DNA of 33,207 nucleotides from Micavibrio sp. UBA2638 (GTDB taxonomy: Bacteria; Pseudomonadota; Alphaproteobacteria; Micavibrionales; Micavibrionaceae), in NCBI GenBank assembly GCA_002359735.1, contig DENS01000002.1, forward strand, positions 142,492-175,698. The letters run 5' to 3'. Position numbers and translations under genes: made by a program. The first letter of the stretch is position 1, and every line of letters begins with the position of its first letter. The notes below the pieces were generated by a model. The model worked only from the letters and a program-made list of their open reading frames with translations. It was not told the DNA's origin and searched no databases. Below, piece after piece: positions 6,965-15,513 of this stretch.

Positions 6965-9900
6965 TTAAGAGGCTTTTAACAAGCCATCGGCAAATTTTGT
7001 CTCCCTGGCAGAAATAGCACATAATAATTGGTACAGTTTGCCAATTTCGCTGGATGCAAAAGTGGATGTAAGCAGCGCCCCATGGTCATTTGCCGTTGCT
7101 TGCTCATACAACTCTTCAAACTGACGAATATAACGCTGCACATAGGTGCGGAATTCACTATCTTTGCTGAATTTCTCACGCGCTTGATCCAGCGGAATTT
7201 CATCACCCAATTGAACCAGCTTACGAGTAAAGGCAGATACATCGCCTTTTTGAAATGCTTTCCAGGTCTTATCGGAAATTTCTCCACGCATCATCCGCGT
7301 CAGATCAACTGAGAGCGAGTGCAGACTTTCAACCACAAACTTGGCTGACGTCATAAAGGCATCTCTTTGCGAGCGTACCTGCATAGTCGCAATTTTTTCA
7401 GCAAATGATTTTGCATCTTCAGAGGCCTTAAACAACGACTCTGATTGCTTTGCAAATGTAGAGGCAGCTCTATTTATACTTTCGAGCGTTTCTGCGGAGA
7501 CCATTACCAAGCGCTCAGATTCCTCTGAAAGGCCGCGGCGCGAGCGTTCAATCTTTACGCTAACGTCATTTGCAGCTTTCTCCATATCCCCTACGCGGTG
7601 CGTAAGAATGGAAACCGACTTACTTAGTTTTTCTGCCGTATCTGAAGAGGCATTGGCAATTTGCGCAGCCTGGGATCTCAATTCCTGACCATACGCCTCA
7701 GAGGTATGTAAAGAAGATTTCATTTGCTCTGCAACTTCGCGAGCACGAACGGCAAAGCTATCGCCCGCCTTACGTAGTCCAAGAAGCGCATCCTCACTTT
7801 GTGCCAATAACTTATCAGCCTCTTCCTTCATACACGTAATCAAACCTTCGGTATGATCCAATACATTTTCCGCTTCTTTACGATAACGCATAACTTCTGC
7901 GCGAGTACGTTCACCAGCAATCTCAATATCATTTGATGCCCCATCAGCCGCATCGCCAACGCTAGAGGCCTGACGTACAAATTCATTTCCAACATCCTGA
8001 ATTTGTGCAACAGCCTGACCAACAGATGCCGAAAGCTCATGAAATTGCTCATTAATTACTTTTTGTACACCTTCAACCTTCAAGATCGCCTGATCCGTTA
8101 AAAGGTGAATATCGGTGGCCTGATCACTCAGAGAATCCGATATATTATGCATTTTATCATGAGCCGATTTCGCTGCATTTTCAATATCTTCCACACGTTC
8201 TTTAAGGTGATCACTGGAAGAGCGTAATACATCCGAGGCGCTATCTGCACCTTGACGCAGCTGTACCAAACGTTCATCAAAAACAACCCCAATCTGTTGT
8301 AACCTTGACAAATTACTATCCGTTGACGTTTCGAAACCAGCCTTCAGACGTTCAAACCGCATATGCGCATCTTCCGCCTGTTCAATGGCCCGTAAATATA
8401 CTGGCTCGATGTCAGAAGCAGAATTCTCCAAGGCTTCTTTAACGCCGACGACGGATTCCATCGCACTATCCGCTTGGCGCTTTAATAACATGATCTTACC
8501 GTCCAAAGATTGATCTATTCCCTGTAAATCTTTGAAGGCTTGCGTTGTAAACTCTGTAATATCGGCTGCACGCGCCTGAATAGTTTCTGTGAAACCAGAC
8601 ATACCATCCAGCGCCTTACCCGATATCACCTCAAGACTTTTCGATTGCTTTTCAAGGGCCGCACTGACCTGCTCAATATTCTCTAAAGACTCACGCACTT
8701 GGCCAGAAAGGGTTTCTTTCTGCTGGCTGACCTGCTCGTTAATAGTGCGTGTGTTTCCTGCGATTTGACCGGATAAGGTCGCAATCTCCTGCGCCTGCCC
8801 TCGTAAAACCCCGCGAATACTTTCCGCACTGTTGACGGCCTTCTCGGTGGCCGCATTTAAATCAGTTACGCGGCGACGCAAGGTGGTTTCGATCTGCTCG
8901 TGTCTGCCGTCAGCGTCCGCAACGGCTTTACTGATGTCCTGCAAAGGTTCTGCCAGAGCGCTGCGTATTTTTTCTACACGCTCCTCAAGTGTACGTGTTG
9001 AAAGACTTAAATTTTCCCCATGTTTATCAATAGCTTCTGATAAATCTTCCATATAGGACCGAGTCAAAGTACCGGTACCTTCAATTTTTGTGCGGCTCTC
9101 TTCCAACAGTGAGACTACATCTCTTAAGTTATCCATATTAACCGCATTGCTTTCTTCAAGTTCGGCAATACGCATAGCTGCACTATCCACGATCTGTTCA
9201 GCCTGTTCTTTTGCCTCACTCGTCGCGTTACTCAGAGAGTCAACGGCGCGGCGTACGGCGGCACTAATTTGTTCTGACCCTGATAAAGCGAGTGATAGCG
9301 CTTCCCCTAGTTTATGTGCAGCAGCATTGCCAGCATCTTCAATGACACCGGCTTCCTGACCAATACCTGATATAGCCAAACGCACTTTTTCGACTTTTTC
9401 ATCAATGCGTTCCTCTATGCGTGCTGATTGATCCACAATGTTATCAACAGCTTTATCAAGACCATCAACAGACGTTTGAACAACATCACTAATACGTTCG
9501 GCCTGATAAGCCAGATTATCCCCAGCCTTGTCAAGTTCTTCACGACTTGATTTAATGAGCGCCTCTGAGCTGCCCATTGTATCAAGCGCATTTTGCGTTA
9601 TATCGGTTAAATCTTCAACTTGCCTACGCAAAAGCTCACTCAAACCTTCCGTTTGTGCAGTCATTTTCTCAATAGCGTCTTCCATCCCCTGATGATGAAC
9701 TTCAATATTTGAATTTAAACTTTCCAGCTTGCCAGCGGCGCGCTCTACAGCCTCCTCCAGTGTTTTATTATTGGCTTCGAGCTGTCCCTCAATAATTTTT
9801 GTCTTATTATGGGCCTTATCGGCAGTATTAAGCAGTAAATCAGCCCCCTTGGTTAGCGCGGCCTCCATTTCAGATGTACGCTCCAGAACTGTTAGGGTTG

Positions 9901-10816
9901 CCTGATCCCAAGCCTCTGCACCTGCACGGGTTTTTTCATCAATCCCCGCGGTTCGGTCTTCAATCTCCTGTGTCAAAGATTCAAGTTTAGATGTTCTGTC
10001 ATGAAGAGATTCTGCCAGGCGATCAATATGAAACTCAGCCTTTTTAGAAACGCCAGAGAAATCACGGATTTCAACACGAAGGCCTTGACGGGCACGCTGT
10101 AAAGATTTCAGTACGGCCTTAGAGGCTGCCGAGACTTCCGCCGCCTGACGACAAAGGCGCTCAATATCCTTATTGATAACACTTGCATTTTCCTCTGACG
10201 GAAACAACATAGACTGCAATTCTTTTCGTAAAGACGCCGCGTATACCTGAACATCAGCCTGCCGGTTTACATTGGCCAGAATCAGCCATAACATCGCAGG
10301 TGGCGCAAACACGCCTGCGATGAGTGAGCCTAGAGATTGCGGCGTTAAAGAAATATCGGCACTGGCACCCCAAATATAGGAAACACAGAATACAAACCAT
10401 GCCCATGTTACAAGCATTGCTGTAGCGTATGTGATCTTGTTCCGGAGGGACAGCTGAGCAGAAACTTGGGCATCGTTGGTGGGTTGTAACATCAATACAG
10501 ACTCTTCCTCATCCGTATTATCATTGCCAAAAGACGGCGACTGCTCCAATGTATCAACCGCCTGAGCAGATGTAATTTTTAACCCCCCTAAACTGCTGGA
10601 TACATTTTTTAACGAGGATGCTTTTTCACGCAACTCTTCAACACGGGTCGCCCGTAAATCTCCAACCTTTTTGGAGGGCTTATCAAGCCCCAGAAGATCC
10701 TCATCCGAAGATGGCTTCGTAGCGCGCAATCCAGCCACCCCGGTTGCATCGGAATGTGTCTGGCTCTCACTGTTATCCAAAGATTCATCGCGCGCGTTCG
10801 GGGTGTGATCATCCAT
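6965..10816 (-). CDS. Giant membrane-anchored coiled-coil protein, possibly polar/cell-cycle scaffold
   Basis: The product has 1283 residues. Residues 1-125 are a charged, Ser-rich cytosolic tail. Two transmembrane helices follow (about 130-148 and 162-182), joined by a short loop. About 190-1150 is an almost unbroken heptad-rich coiled coil of Glu, Lys, Arg, Ala, Leu and Ser, resembling chemoreceptor or apolipoprotein helices. The last 127 residues (1157-1283) form a distinct, non-repetitive helical domain starting SAKFVVESLHSLSVDL. This layout matches the Caulobacter birth-scar protein TipN in outline (N-terminal helix pair, long coiled coil), but I cannot show homology. AAGGAGC precedes the ATG, so translation should be strong. 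Its upstream gap carries DnaA-box sequences. I would not assign a function beyond scaffold-like. Confidence 0.8.
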   Translation of the reverse strand: MDDHTPNARDESLDNSESQTHSDATGVAGLRATKPSSDEDLLGLDKPSKKVGDLRATRVEELREKASSLKNVSSSLGGLKITSAQAVDTLEQSPSFGNDNTDEEESVLMLQPTNDAQVSAQLSLRNKITYATAMLVTWAWFVFCVSYIWGASADISLTPQSLGSLIAGVFAPPAMLWLILANVNRQADVQVYAASLRKELQSMLFPSEENASVINKDIERLCRQAAEVSAASKAVLKSLQRARQGLRVEIRDFSGVSKKAEFHIDRLAESLHDRTSKLESLTQEIEDRTAGIDEKTRAGAEAWDQATLTVLERTSEMEAALTKGADLLLNTADKAHNKTKIIEGQLEANNKTLEEAVERAAGKLESLNSNIEVHHQGMEDAIEKMTAQTEGLSELLRRQVEDLTDITQNALDTMGSSEALIKSSREELDKAGDNLAYQAERISDVVQTSVDGLDKAVDNIVDQSARIEERIDEKVEKVRLAISGIGQEAGVIEDAGNAAAHKLGEALSLALSGSEQISAAVRRAVDSLSNATSEAKEQAEQIVDSAAMRIAELEESNAVNMDNLRDVVSLLEESRTKIEGTGTLTRSYMEDLSEAIDKHGENLSLSTRTLEERVEKIRSALAEPLQDISKAVADADGRHEQIETTLRRRVTDLNAATEKAVNSAESIRGVLRGQAQEIATLSGQIAGNTRTINEQVSQQKETLSGQVRESLENIEQVSAALEKQSKSLEVISGKALDGMSGFTETIQARAADITEFTTQAFKDLQGIDQSLDGKIMLLKRQADSAMESVVGVKEALENSASDIEPVYLRAIEQAEDAHMRFERLKAGFETSTDSNLSRLQQIGVVFDERLVQLRQGADSASDVLRSSSDHLKERVEDIENAAKSAHDKMHNISDSLSDQATDIHLLTDQAILKVEGVQKVINEQFHELSASVGQAVAQIQDVGNEFVRQASSVGDAADGASNDIEIAGERTRAEVMRYRKEAENVLDHTEGLITCMKEEADKLLAQSEDALLGLRKAGDSFAVRAREVAEQMKSSLHTSEAYGQELRSQAAQIANASSDTAEKLSKSVSILTHRVGDMEKAANDVSVKIERSRRGLSEESERLVMVSAETLESINRAASTFAKQSESLFKASEDAKSFAEKIATMQVRSQRDAFMTSAKFVVESLHSLSVDLTRMMRGEISDKTWKAFQKGDVSAFTRKLVQLGDEIPLDQAREKFSKDSEFRTYVQRYIRQFEELYEQATANDHGALLTSTFASSEIGKLYQLLCAISARETKFADGLLKAS

Positions 10817-10888
10817 GCTAAAAAGCTCCTTAAGGTATCATTGAAGAAGATGATAAATACACGTAAAAAAGCACAAATCAACGAAGAG

Positions 10889-10974
10889 TTATCCACATTT
10901 CCACAGCATATGGTGGATAAAAATGAAAGGGCTTCATAGAAGCCCCCTCACAGTTACACTCTGGATGTGGATAA
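10889..10974. promoter_or_regulatory. Cluster of DnaA-box sequences upstream of the coiled-coil gene
   Basis: The gap between two minus-strand genes contains TTATCCACA at 10889-10897 (plus strand) and its exact reverse complement TGTGGATAA at 10966-10974. Two further one-mismatch matches to TTWTNCACA lie between them: ATTTCCACA at 10897-10905 and, on the minus strand, TTATCCACC at 10920-10912. Two perfect and two near-perfect boxes in 86 bases are unlikely by chance. They could bind DnaA for origin function, titration or control of the coiled-coil gene. Binding is inferred from the consensus. Confidence 0.5.
10917..10945 (-). terminator. Putative terminator of the symporter gene
   Basis: On the minus strand, 31 bases after the symporter stop, GGGCTTC and GAAGCCC form a 7-bp stem with a 3-base loop (10945-10929). 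The T-rich TTTCATTTTT follows. The T-run is interrupted, so efficiency is uncertain. The hairpin lies inside the DnaA-box cluster. Confidence 0.6.
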
Positions 10975-10976
10975 AT

Positions 10977-12452
10977 TTATTGCCCCTTCATCTTGGCAAT
11001 ATAGTCTTTCAGGTCGGCTTTCAATTCTGGCGCGAGCATATACAGCCCCACAATGTTAGGTATGCCTAAAGACAATATCATCGCATCGGTAAAACTGATT
11101 ATTGAGGATAACTCTGTGGATGAACCAATAATAATAAACAGGCAAAATAGAGTTTTGTACGCATAGCGGAGAATCCGGTTTTCTCCACAAAGAAACGTAA
11201 ATGCCTTTTCGCCGTAATATGACCATGTAATGATGGTGGAATAGGCAAAAAGAAAAACTGTAAGAGCCAAAACGTAAGGAAACCAGGATACACCGGCGCC
11301 AAAGGCCTCCGACGTCAACGACACACCCTGCACGTCCACCCCATCGGGAATGGTGGCGTAAACACCGGTTACAGTAATAACCAGCGCCGTCATTGTACAA
11401 ATAACAACGGTATCTATAAAGGGCCCAAGCATGGCAACCAGTCCTTGCGAGATATGATTATCGGTTTTGGCAGTACTATGTACAATTGCAGCGGAACCGA
11501 GCCCCGCCTCGTTAGAAAAGGCGGCGCGCTGCACGCCATTTAAAATCCCCCCCAAAAATGCACCAAGCCCTGCTTGCATGCTAAATGCACTGTCCCAGAT
11601 TGTTGTCAGGGCAGATGGAATGCTTTCATAAAATATAATCAGAACTGTAAAGCCTGCCAGCATATACACAGCACCCATTACAGGAACCAGCCTAGAGGCA
11701 ACATTACCGATAGACTGAATGCCGCCCAGAATAACAACGCCAACCAAAATGGATAGCCCGACGCCAAACAACCACCCCTTATCGGCGAAAAAGCTCTCGG
11801 CGCCGCCCGTGACATTAACAACTTGTTGATAGGCCTGATTGGCCTGAAACATATTGCCACCGCCCACGGCACCGCCGATACAGCAGACAGCAAACATAGC
11901 GGCAAAAACGGCACCAAGGCGCGGCATATTGCGGTTGGCAAAGGCATCACGCAGGTAATACATGGGACCGCCGGAAATAGATTCTGGATTATCCGGATCC
12001 GGGTGGTGGCGGTATTTAACACCAAGTGCAGCCTCGGCAAATTTCGTTGACATACCGAATAAGCCCATCAAGATCATCCAGACCATGGCACCTGGGCCAC
12101 CAACAGACACGGCGACGGCAACGCCCGCAATATTACCAAGCCCAACAGTCCCTGAGAGTGAAGCAGCAAGCGCCTGAAAACTACTAACCTGACCATCATC
12201 GCTTTGTTTGGAAAATTTTCCTCTAACGATATCAATTGCCAATTTAAAATAACGAAGATTAATAAAATTCAGGTAAAAGGTGAAAAACAGAGCCGCAGCA
12301 ACAAGCCATATTAATATCAACTTGACTTCAATCAGAACATCACCAGCTCCATCCATCAATGGCACAGAATAAAACACTATACCCGAAGCCATTTCGGCTA
12401 TTGGCTGAAAGGCTTCATCTATTACTTTATCAATTCCCTGAAAGTAGCTCAC
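10977..12452 (-). CDS. AGCS family alanine/glycine:cation symporter
   Basis: The product is a 491-residue integral membrane protein of the AGCS family, which imports alanine or glycine with Na+ or H+. The family signature is visible at about residues 96-125: SLSGTVGLGNIAGVA followed by GGPGAMVW. Other typical family segments are ISGGPMYYL, GGGNMFQANQ and RAAFSNEAGLGSAAI. About 10-11 hydrophobic helices are apparent. I chose the GTG at 12452 because GGGAG lies 7 bases upstream; a GTG at 12497 and an ATG at 12488 are in frame but have no good ribosome site. A hairpin terminator follows. The neighbours do not reveal the substrate. Confidence 0.9.
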   Translation of the reverse strand: MSYFQGIDKVIDEAFQPIAEMASGIVFYSVPLMDGAGDVLIEVKLILIWLVAAALFFTFYLNFINLRYFKLAIDIVRGKFSKQSDDGQVSSFQALAASLSGTVGLGNIAGVAVAVSVGGPGAMVWMILMGLFGMSTKFAEAALGVKYRHHPDPDNPESISGGPMYYLRDAFANRNMPRLGAVFAAMFAVCCIGGAVGGGNMFQANQAYQQVVNVTGGAESFFADKGWLFGVGLSILVGVVILGGIQSIGNVASRLVPVMGAVYMLAGFTVLIIFYESIPSALTTIWDSAFSMQAGLGAFLGGILNGVQRAAFSNEAGLGSAAIVHSTAKTDNHISQGLVAMLGPFIDTVVICTMTALVITVTGVYATIPDGVDVQGVSLTSEAFGAGVSWFPYVLALTVFLFAYSTIITWSYYGEKAFTFLCGENRILRYAYKTLFCLFIIIGSSTELSSIISFTDAMILSLGIPNIVGLYMLAPELKADLKDYIAKMKGQ

Positions 12453-12563
12453 GCTTGATCTCCCTATAATTATTTTGGTAATAATCATAAAGATCACAGA
12501 ACATCTTCAAAAGAGATAAAACCATCTAAAAAAGAATTACCCCCAAGCAAATAAAGCAGTAAC

Positions 12564-13040
12564 CTATTGATCACAAAGAGGTTTTGATACCGGGTGCGAT
12601 GGATAAATCGTTGCGGCCCATTTGCGGATATCATCACGCGACATCGCTTGGGCCTGAATTATACGGGGGGAATAACGCGCACAGAAAATATCAGGACGCA
12701 TATCTGCGGCGTCTTTTGATATTTTATTGGCGAAATCGGTACGTAGTTTATGAATAGAAGCATCGGCATTACGTCCATTTTTACGGAAGTAATTCATCAA
12801 AATCTCTTCATATCCACCAAACAAATTGGCATTTCGGCGTGTAAATTCATTATAGGCTACATACAAATTTTTACCGTTAGCGCTTGCCATATGTTGGCAA
12901 TTTAACCCAATCACCATTAGTTCACTTAAAATTTTAATCCCCTGCTCGGCTTCAGCTTCCTTGGCGCGATAACAAGAAGCGGCCTGCACGGATTGCGGCA
13001 TAAAAATAAAAAGCAGTAAAACAAACATTAATTTTTTCAT
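12564..13040 (-). CDS. Secreted four-cysteine protein, unknown function
   Basis: The product has 158 residues with a clear signal peptide (basic MKK, hydrophobic core 4-14, predicted cleavage near VQA-A at 20-21). The mature protein is largely helical and has four cysteines, Cys23, Cys48, Cys120 and Cys156, enough for two disulfides in the periplasm. I do not recognise a domain. It starts 8 bases after the stop of the 2-hydroxyacid dehydrogenase gene and is probably co-transcribed with it, but nothing suggests a shared pathway. The intact reading frame, signal peptide and position support a real gene. Confidence 0.72.
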   Translation of the reverse strand: MKKLMFVLLLFIFMPQSVQAASCYRAKEAEAEQGIKILSELMVIGLNCQHMASANGKNLYVAYNEFTRRNANLFGGYEEILMNYFRKNGRNADASIHKLRTDFANKISKDAADMRPDIFCARYSPRIIQAQAMSRDDIRKWAATIYPSHPVSKPLCDQ

Positions 13041-13048
13041 AGTATGGC

Positions 13049-13999
13049 CTAATTTATATGTTCAAGTGTTACAGGATTGGGCACAGCTTTGCCGTTGAGA
13101 CAAGCGCGAATATTCTCTACAACCATCGCCCCCATTCTCGTCCTGGTTTCATATGTAGCAGAGCCAATATGAGGCGTCAAAACAACATTGTCCATTACAA
13201 AAAATGCATCCGGCACATTGGGCTCATTTTCATAGACATCCAGCGCCGCCCCGGCAATAATTTTATTGCTTAGGGCAACAAGCAGATCATCTTGCTTTAC
13301 AACTGAGCCGCGCGCTATATTAATCAAATAGCCCTTTTGCCCCAAATGCCCAAGAACATTATAATCAATTAAGTGTTTAGTGCCTTGACCGCCTGGACAT
13401 GTTAAGGCCAGAACATCACACTTAGCGGCCATAGAGGCCAAATCATCAAAATAAGGATATGGCACATCTTTTTTACGAGGGCCATAATATACTATGTGCA
13501 TGCCAAAGGCATTTGCCCGCTCCGCCAAGGCCGAACCAATGGCGCCCATTCCGACTATACCGAGAGTTTTACCCCGTAAAGAGTGCCCCAAAGGAAAACC
13601 GGTTTTCGTCCATAAGCCAGCGCGGATAAAGGCATCCCCTTCCACGACACGCCGCATAAGGGTCAACATCAATGTTATGCCAAGATCTGCCGTATCGTCT
13701 GTTAAGACGTCAGGCGTGTTTGTTACAATTATTTGGCGGTCCTGCGCGGCTTGTATATCAATATGATCAAACCCCACTGCACCACCTGCAATAATTTCAA
13801 GATTTGGCAATGCATCCATAAGATTTGCTCGTACCGGCGCCAAATACGTTGTCAGGGCAACTATATTACTCGCATTCTCTTTTATAGCTTGCTCTGCATC
13901 CCGTTCTTTCCAAAGCCTTAATATTGTATAGTCTTTGTCCAATGCTTCCAGCTGCCCCGGATGCCCGGGCGTTAGGGCCAGTATTGTTTTTGTCGCCAT
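13049..13999 (-). CDS. D-2-hydroxyacid dehydrogenase (glyoxylate/hydroxypyruvate reductase-like)
   Basis: The product has 316 residues in the NAD(P)-dependent D-isomer 2-hydroxyacid dehydrogenase family. The Rossmann motif GMGAIG is at 150-155. The catalytic residues are Arg230 (NIARGSVV), Glu259 (DVYENEP) and His277 (LTPHIGSAT). The pattern fits glyoxylate/hydroxypyruvate reductases, which reduce glyoxylate to glycolate or hydroxypyruvate to D-glycerate, but exact substrate and cofactor cannot be read from sequence. AAGGA lies upstream of the ATG with a slightly long spacer. It is divergent from miaB across 86 bases and heads a two-gene unit with the secreted four-cysteine protein. Confidence 0.88.
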   Translation of the reverse strand: MATKTILALTPGHPGQLEALDKDYTILRLWKERDAEQAIKENASNIVALTTYLAPVRANLMDALPNLEIIAGGAVGFDHIDIQAAQDRQIIVTNTPDVLTDDTADLGITLMLTLMRRVVEGDAFIRAGLWTKTGFPLGHSLRGKTLGIVGMGAIGSALAERANAFGMHIVYYGPRKKDVPYPYFDDLASMAAKCDVLALTCPGGQGTKHLIDYNVLGHLGQKGYLINIARGSVVKQDDLLVALSNKIIAGAALDVYENEPNVPDAFFVMDNVVLTPHIGSATYETRTRMGAMVVENIRACLNGKAVPNPVTLEHIN

Positions 14000-14085
14000 A
14001 ATTCTTGCTTTTCCTTAGAATTTTTGCATATATGCGGATAACTTCTAACATAGACCAAACAATTAAAGACAAGCAAGGATTACCC

Positions 14086-15474
14086 ATGCAGGAAACGATT
14101 AGCGCACAAAAAGATAAGAAACTCTTCATCAAGACATGGGGGTGCCAAATGAATGTGTACGATTCCAATCGCATGGCCGATATTCTGTCGCCATTTGGCT
14201 ACAAAACCGTCGACAGCCCAATTGATGCCGACATGGTTATTCTCAATACATGCCATATACGTGAAAAAGCAACGGACAAGGTTTTTTCCGAGCTTGGTCG
14301 CTTGAAAGAACACAAAGAGGACAAAGAAAAAAATGGCGGCCGCATGTTAATGGCCGTCGCTGGTTGCGTGGCGCAAGCGGAAGGTGATTTTATCATGGAG
14401 CGCGCGCCTTATGTCGATATGGTGTTCGGCCCTCAAACCTATCATGAATTACCAGAAATGATTGCAAAAACGCTTGGCGCATTCGGTACGCAGCGCTTGG
14501 TTAACACCGAATTTCCTGCCATATCAAAGTTTGATTTCTTACCAGAGGAACATGTTAATCAAGGGGCCAGCGCCTTTCTTTCGATCCAGGAGGGCTGCGA
14601 TAAATTCTGCACTTTCTGCGTTGTCCCTTATACACGCGGGGGTGAATATTCGCGTAACGTTGAGGGTCTCATAGATGAAGCAAAAAGATTGGTTGATGCC
14701 GGAGCTCTTGAAATCACCCTCCTTGGCCAGAATGTGAACGCCTTTCATGGAGAAGCCAGCGACGGCAGCATCTGGGGGCTTGGTAAGCTCATTAAAGAAA
14801 TGGCAAAAATTGATGGGCTTGAGCGCATAAGATACACAACATCGCATCCACGAGACATGGACGAAGACCTCATCGAAGCACATGGGACCGAAAAGAAACT
14901 TATGCCGTTCTTGCATCTGCCGGTCCAAAGTGGCTCTGATAAAATCTTAAAGGCGATGAACCGTAAACATGGCCGCGATTTATACTTCAAAGTGATCGAA
15001 GACCTTCGCAAAGCGCGCCCTGATTTAGCCTTCTCATCCGATTTCATCGTCGGCTTTCCTGGCGAAAGCGACCAGGATTTTGAGGACACTATGGATATGG
15101 TACGTCAGGTAAATTACGCTTCCTGCTACTCTTTTATTTTTAGTGCACGTCCAGGCACGCCAGCGGCCAACATGCAGAATCTGGTCCGCCCCGACGTTGC
15201 ATCTGAGCGTCTGGCAAGACTGCAAGCGTTATTAAACGAGCAACAACTTGAATTTAATAAAAAATGCGAAGGCCTTGTCATGCCGGTTTTGATGGAGCGC
15301 AAAGGAAAAAAAGACGGCCAATTAATTGGTAAAACACCCTACTTCCAGTCCATACACACCCAAGCCAATGAAAGACTAATCGGTAAAATTATTGACATAA
15401 ACATAAAAACAGGATATGACAAATCCCTAAGCGGCGATATCGTAACATCAGAAAAAATATCCGCAGCCGAATAA
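14086..15474 (+). CDS. miaB: tRNA-2-methylthio-N6-dimethylallyladenosine synthase
   Basis: MiaB is a radical-SAM methylthiotransferase that converts i6A37 to ms2i6A37 in tRNAs reading UNN codons. The 462-residue product has the MTTase N-terminal domain with cluster ligands Cys20 (TWGCQMN), Cys56 (NTCHIRE) and Cys94 (VAGCVAQ). The radical-SAM triad Cys171, Cys175 and Cys178 is in EGCDKFCTFCVVPYTRG. A C-terminal TRAM domain covers roughly 385-450. The ATG at 14086 is preferred because AAGGA lies 6 bases upstream and the family N-terminus fits; upstream in-frame codons run into the promoter region. It begins the plus-strand run miaB, phoH-like, phoH, ybeY. Confidence 0.95.
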   Translation: MQETISAQKDKKLFIKTWGCQMNVYDSNRMADILSPFGYKTVDSPIDADMVILNTCHIREKATDKVFSELGRLKEHKEDKEKNGGRMLMAVAGCVAQAEGDFIMERAPYVDMVFGPQTYHELPEMIAKTLGAFGTQRLVNTEFPAISKFDFLPEEHVNQGASAFLSIQEGCDKFCTFCVVPYTRGGEYSRNVEGLIDEAKRLVDAGALEITLLGQNVNAFHGEASDGSIWGLGKLIKEMAKIDGLERIRYTTSHPRDMDEDLIEAHGTEKKLMPFLHLPVQSGSDKILKAMNRKHGRDLYFKVIEDLRKARPDLAFSSDFIVGFPGESDQDFEDTMDMVRQVNYASCYSFIFSARPGTPAANMQNLVRPDVASERLARLQALLNEQQLEFNKKCEGLVMPVLMERKGKKDGQLIGKTPYFQSIHTQANERLIGKIIDINIKTGYDKSLSGDIVTSEKISAAE

Positions 15475-15513
15475 TAAATATAAACCCCATGGCTCAAACA
15501 GGGAGAGACATAG

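Noticed and set aside
8832..9359. Plus-strand open frames inside the coiled-coil gene
   Set aside because: They are Ser/Ala-rich antisense shadows of the coiled-coil reading frame, with no ribosome sites or recognisable domains.
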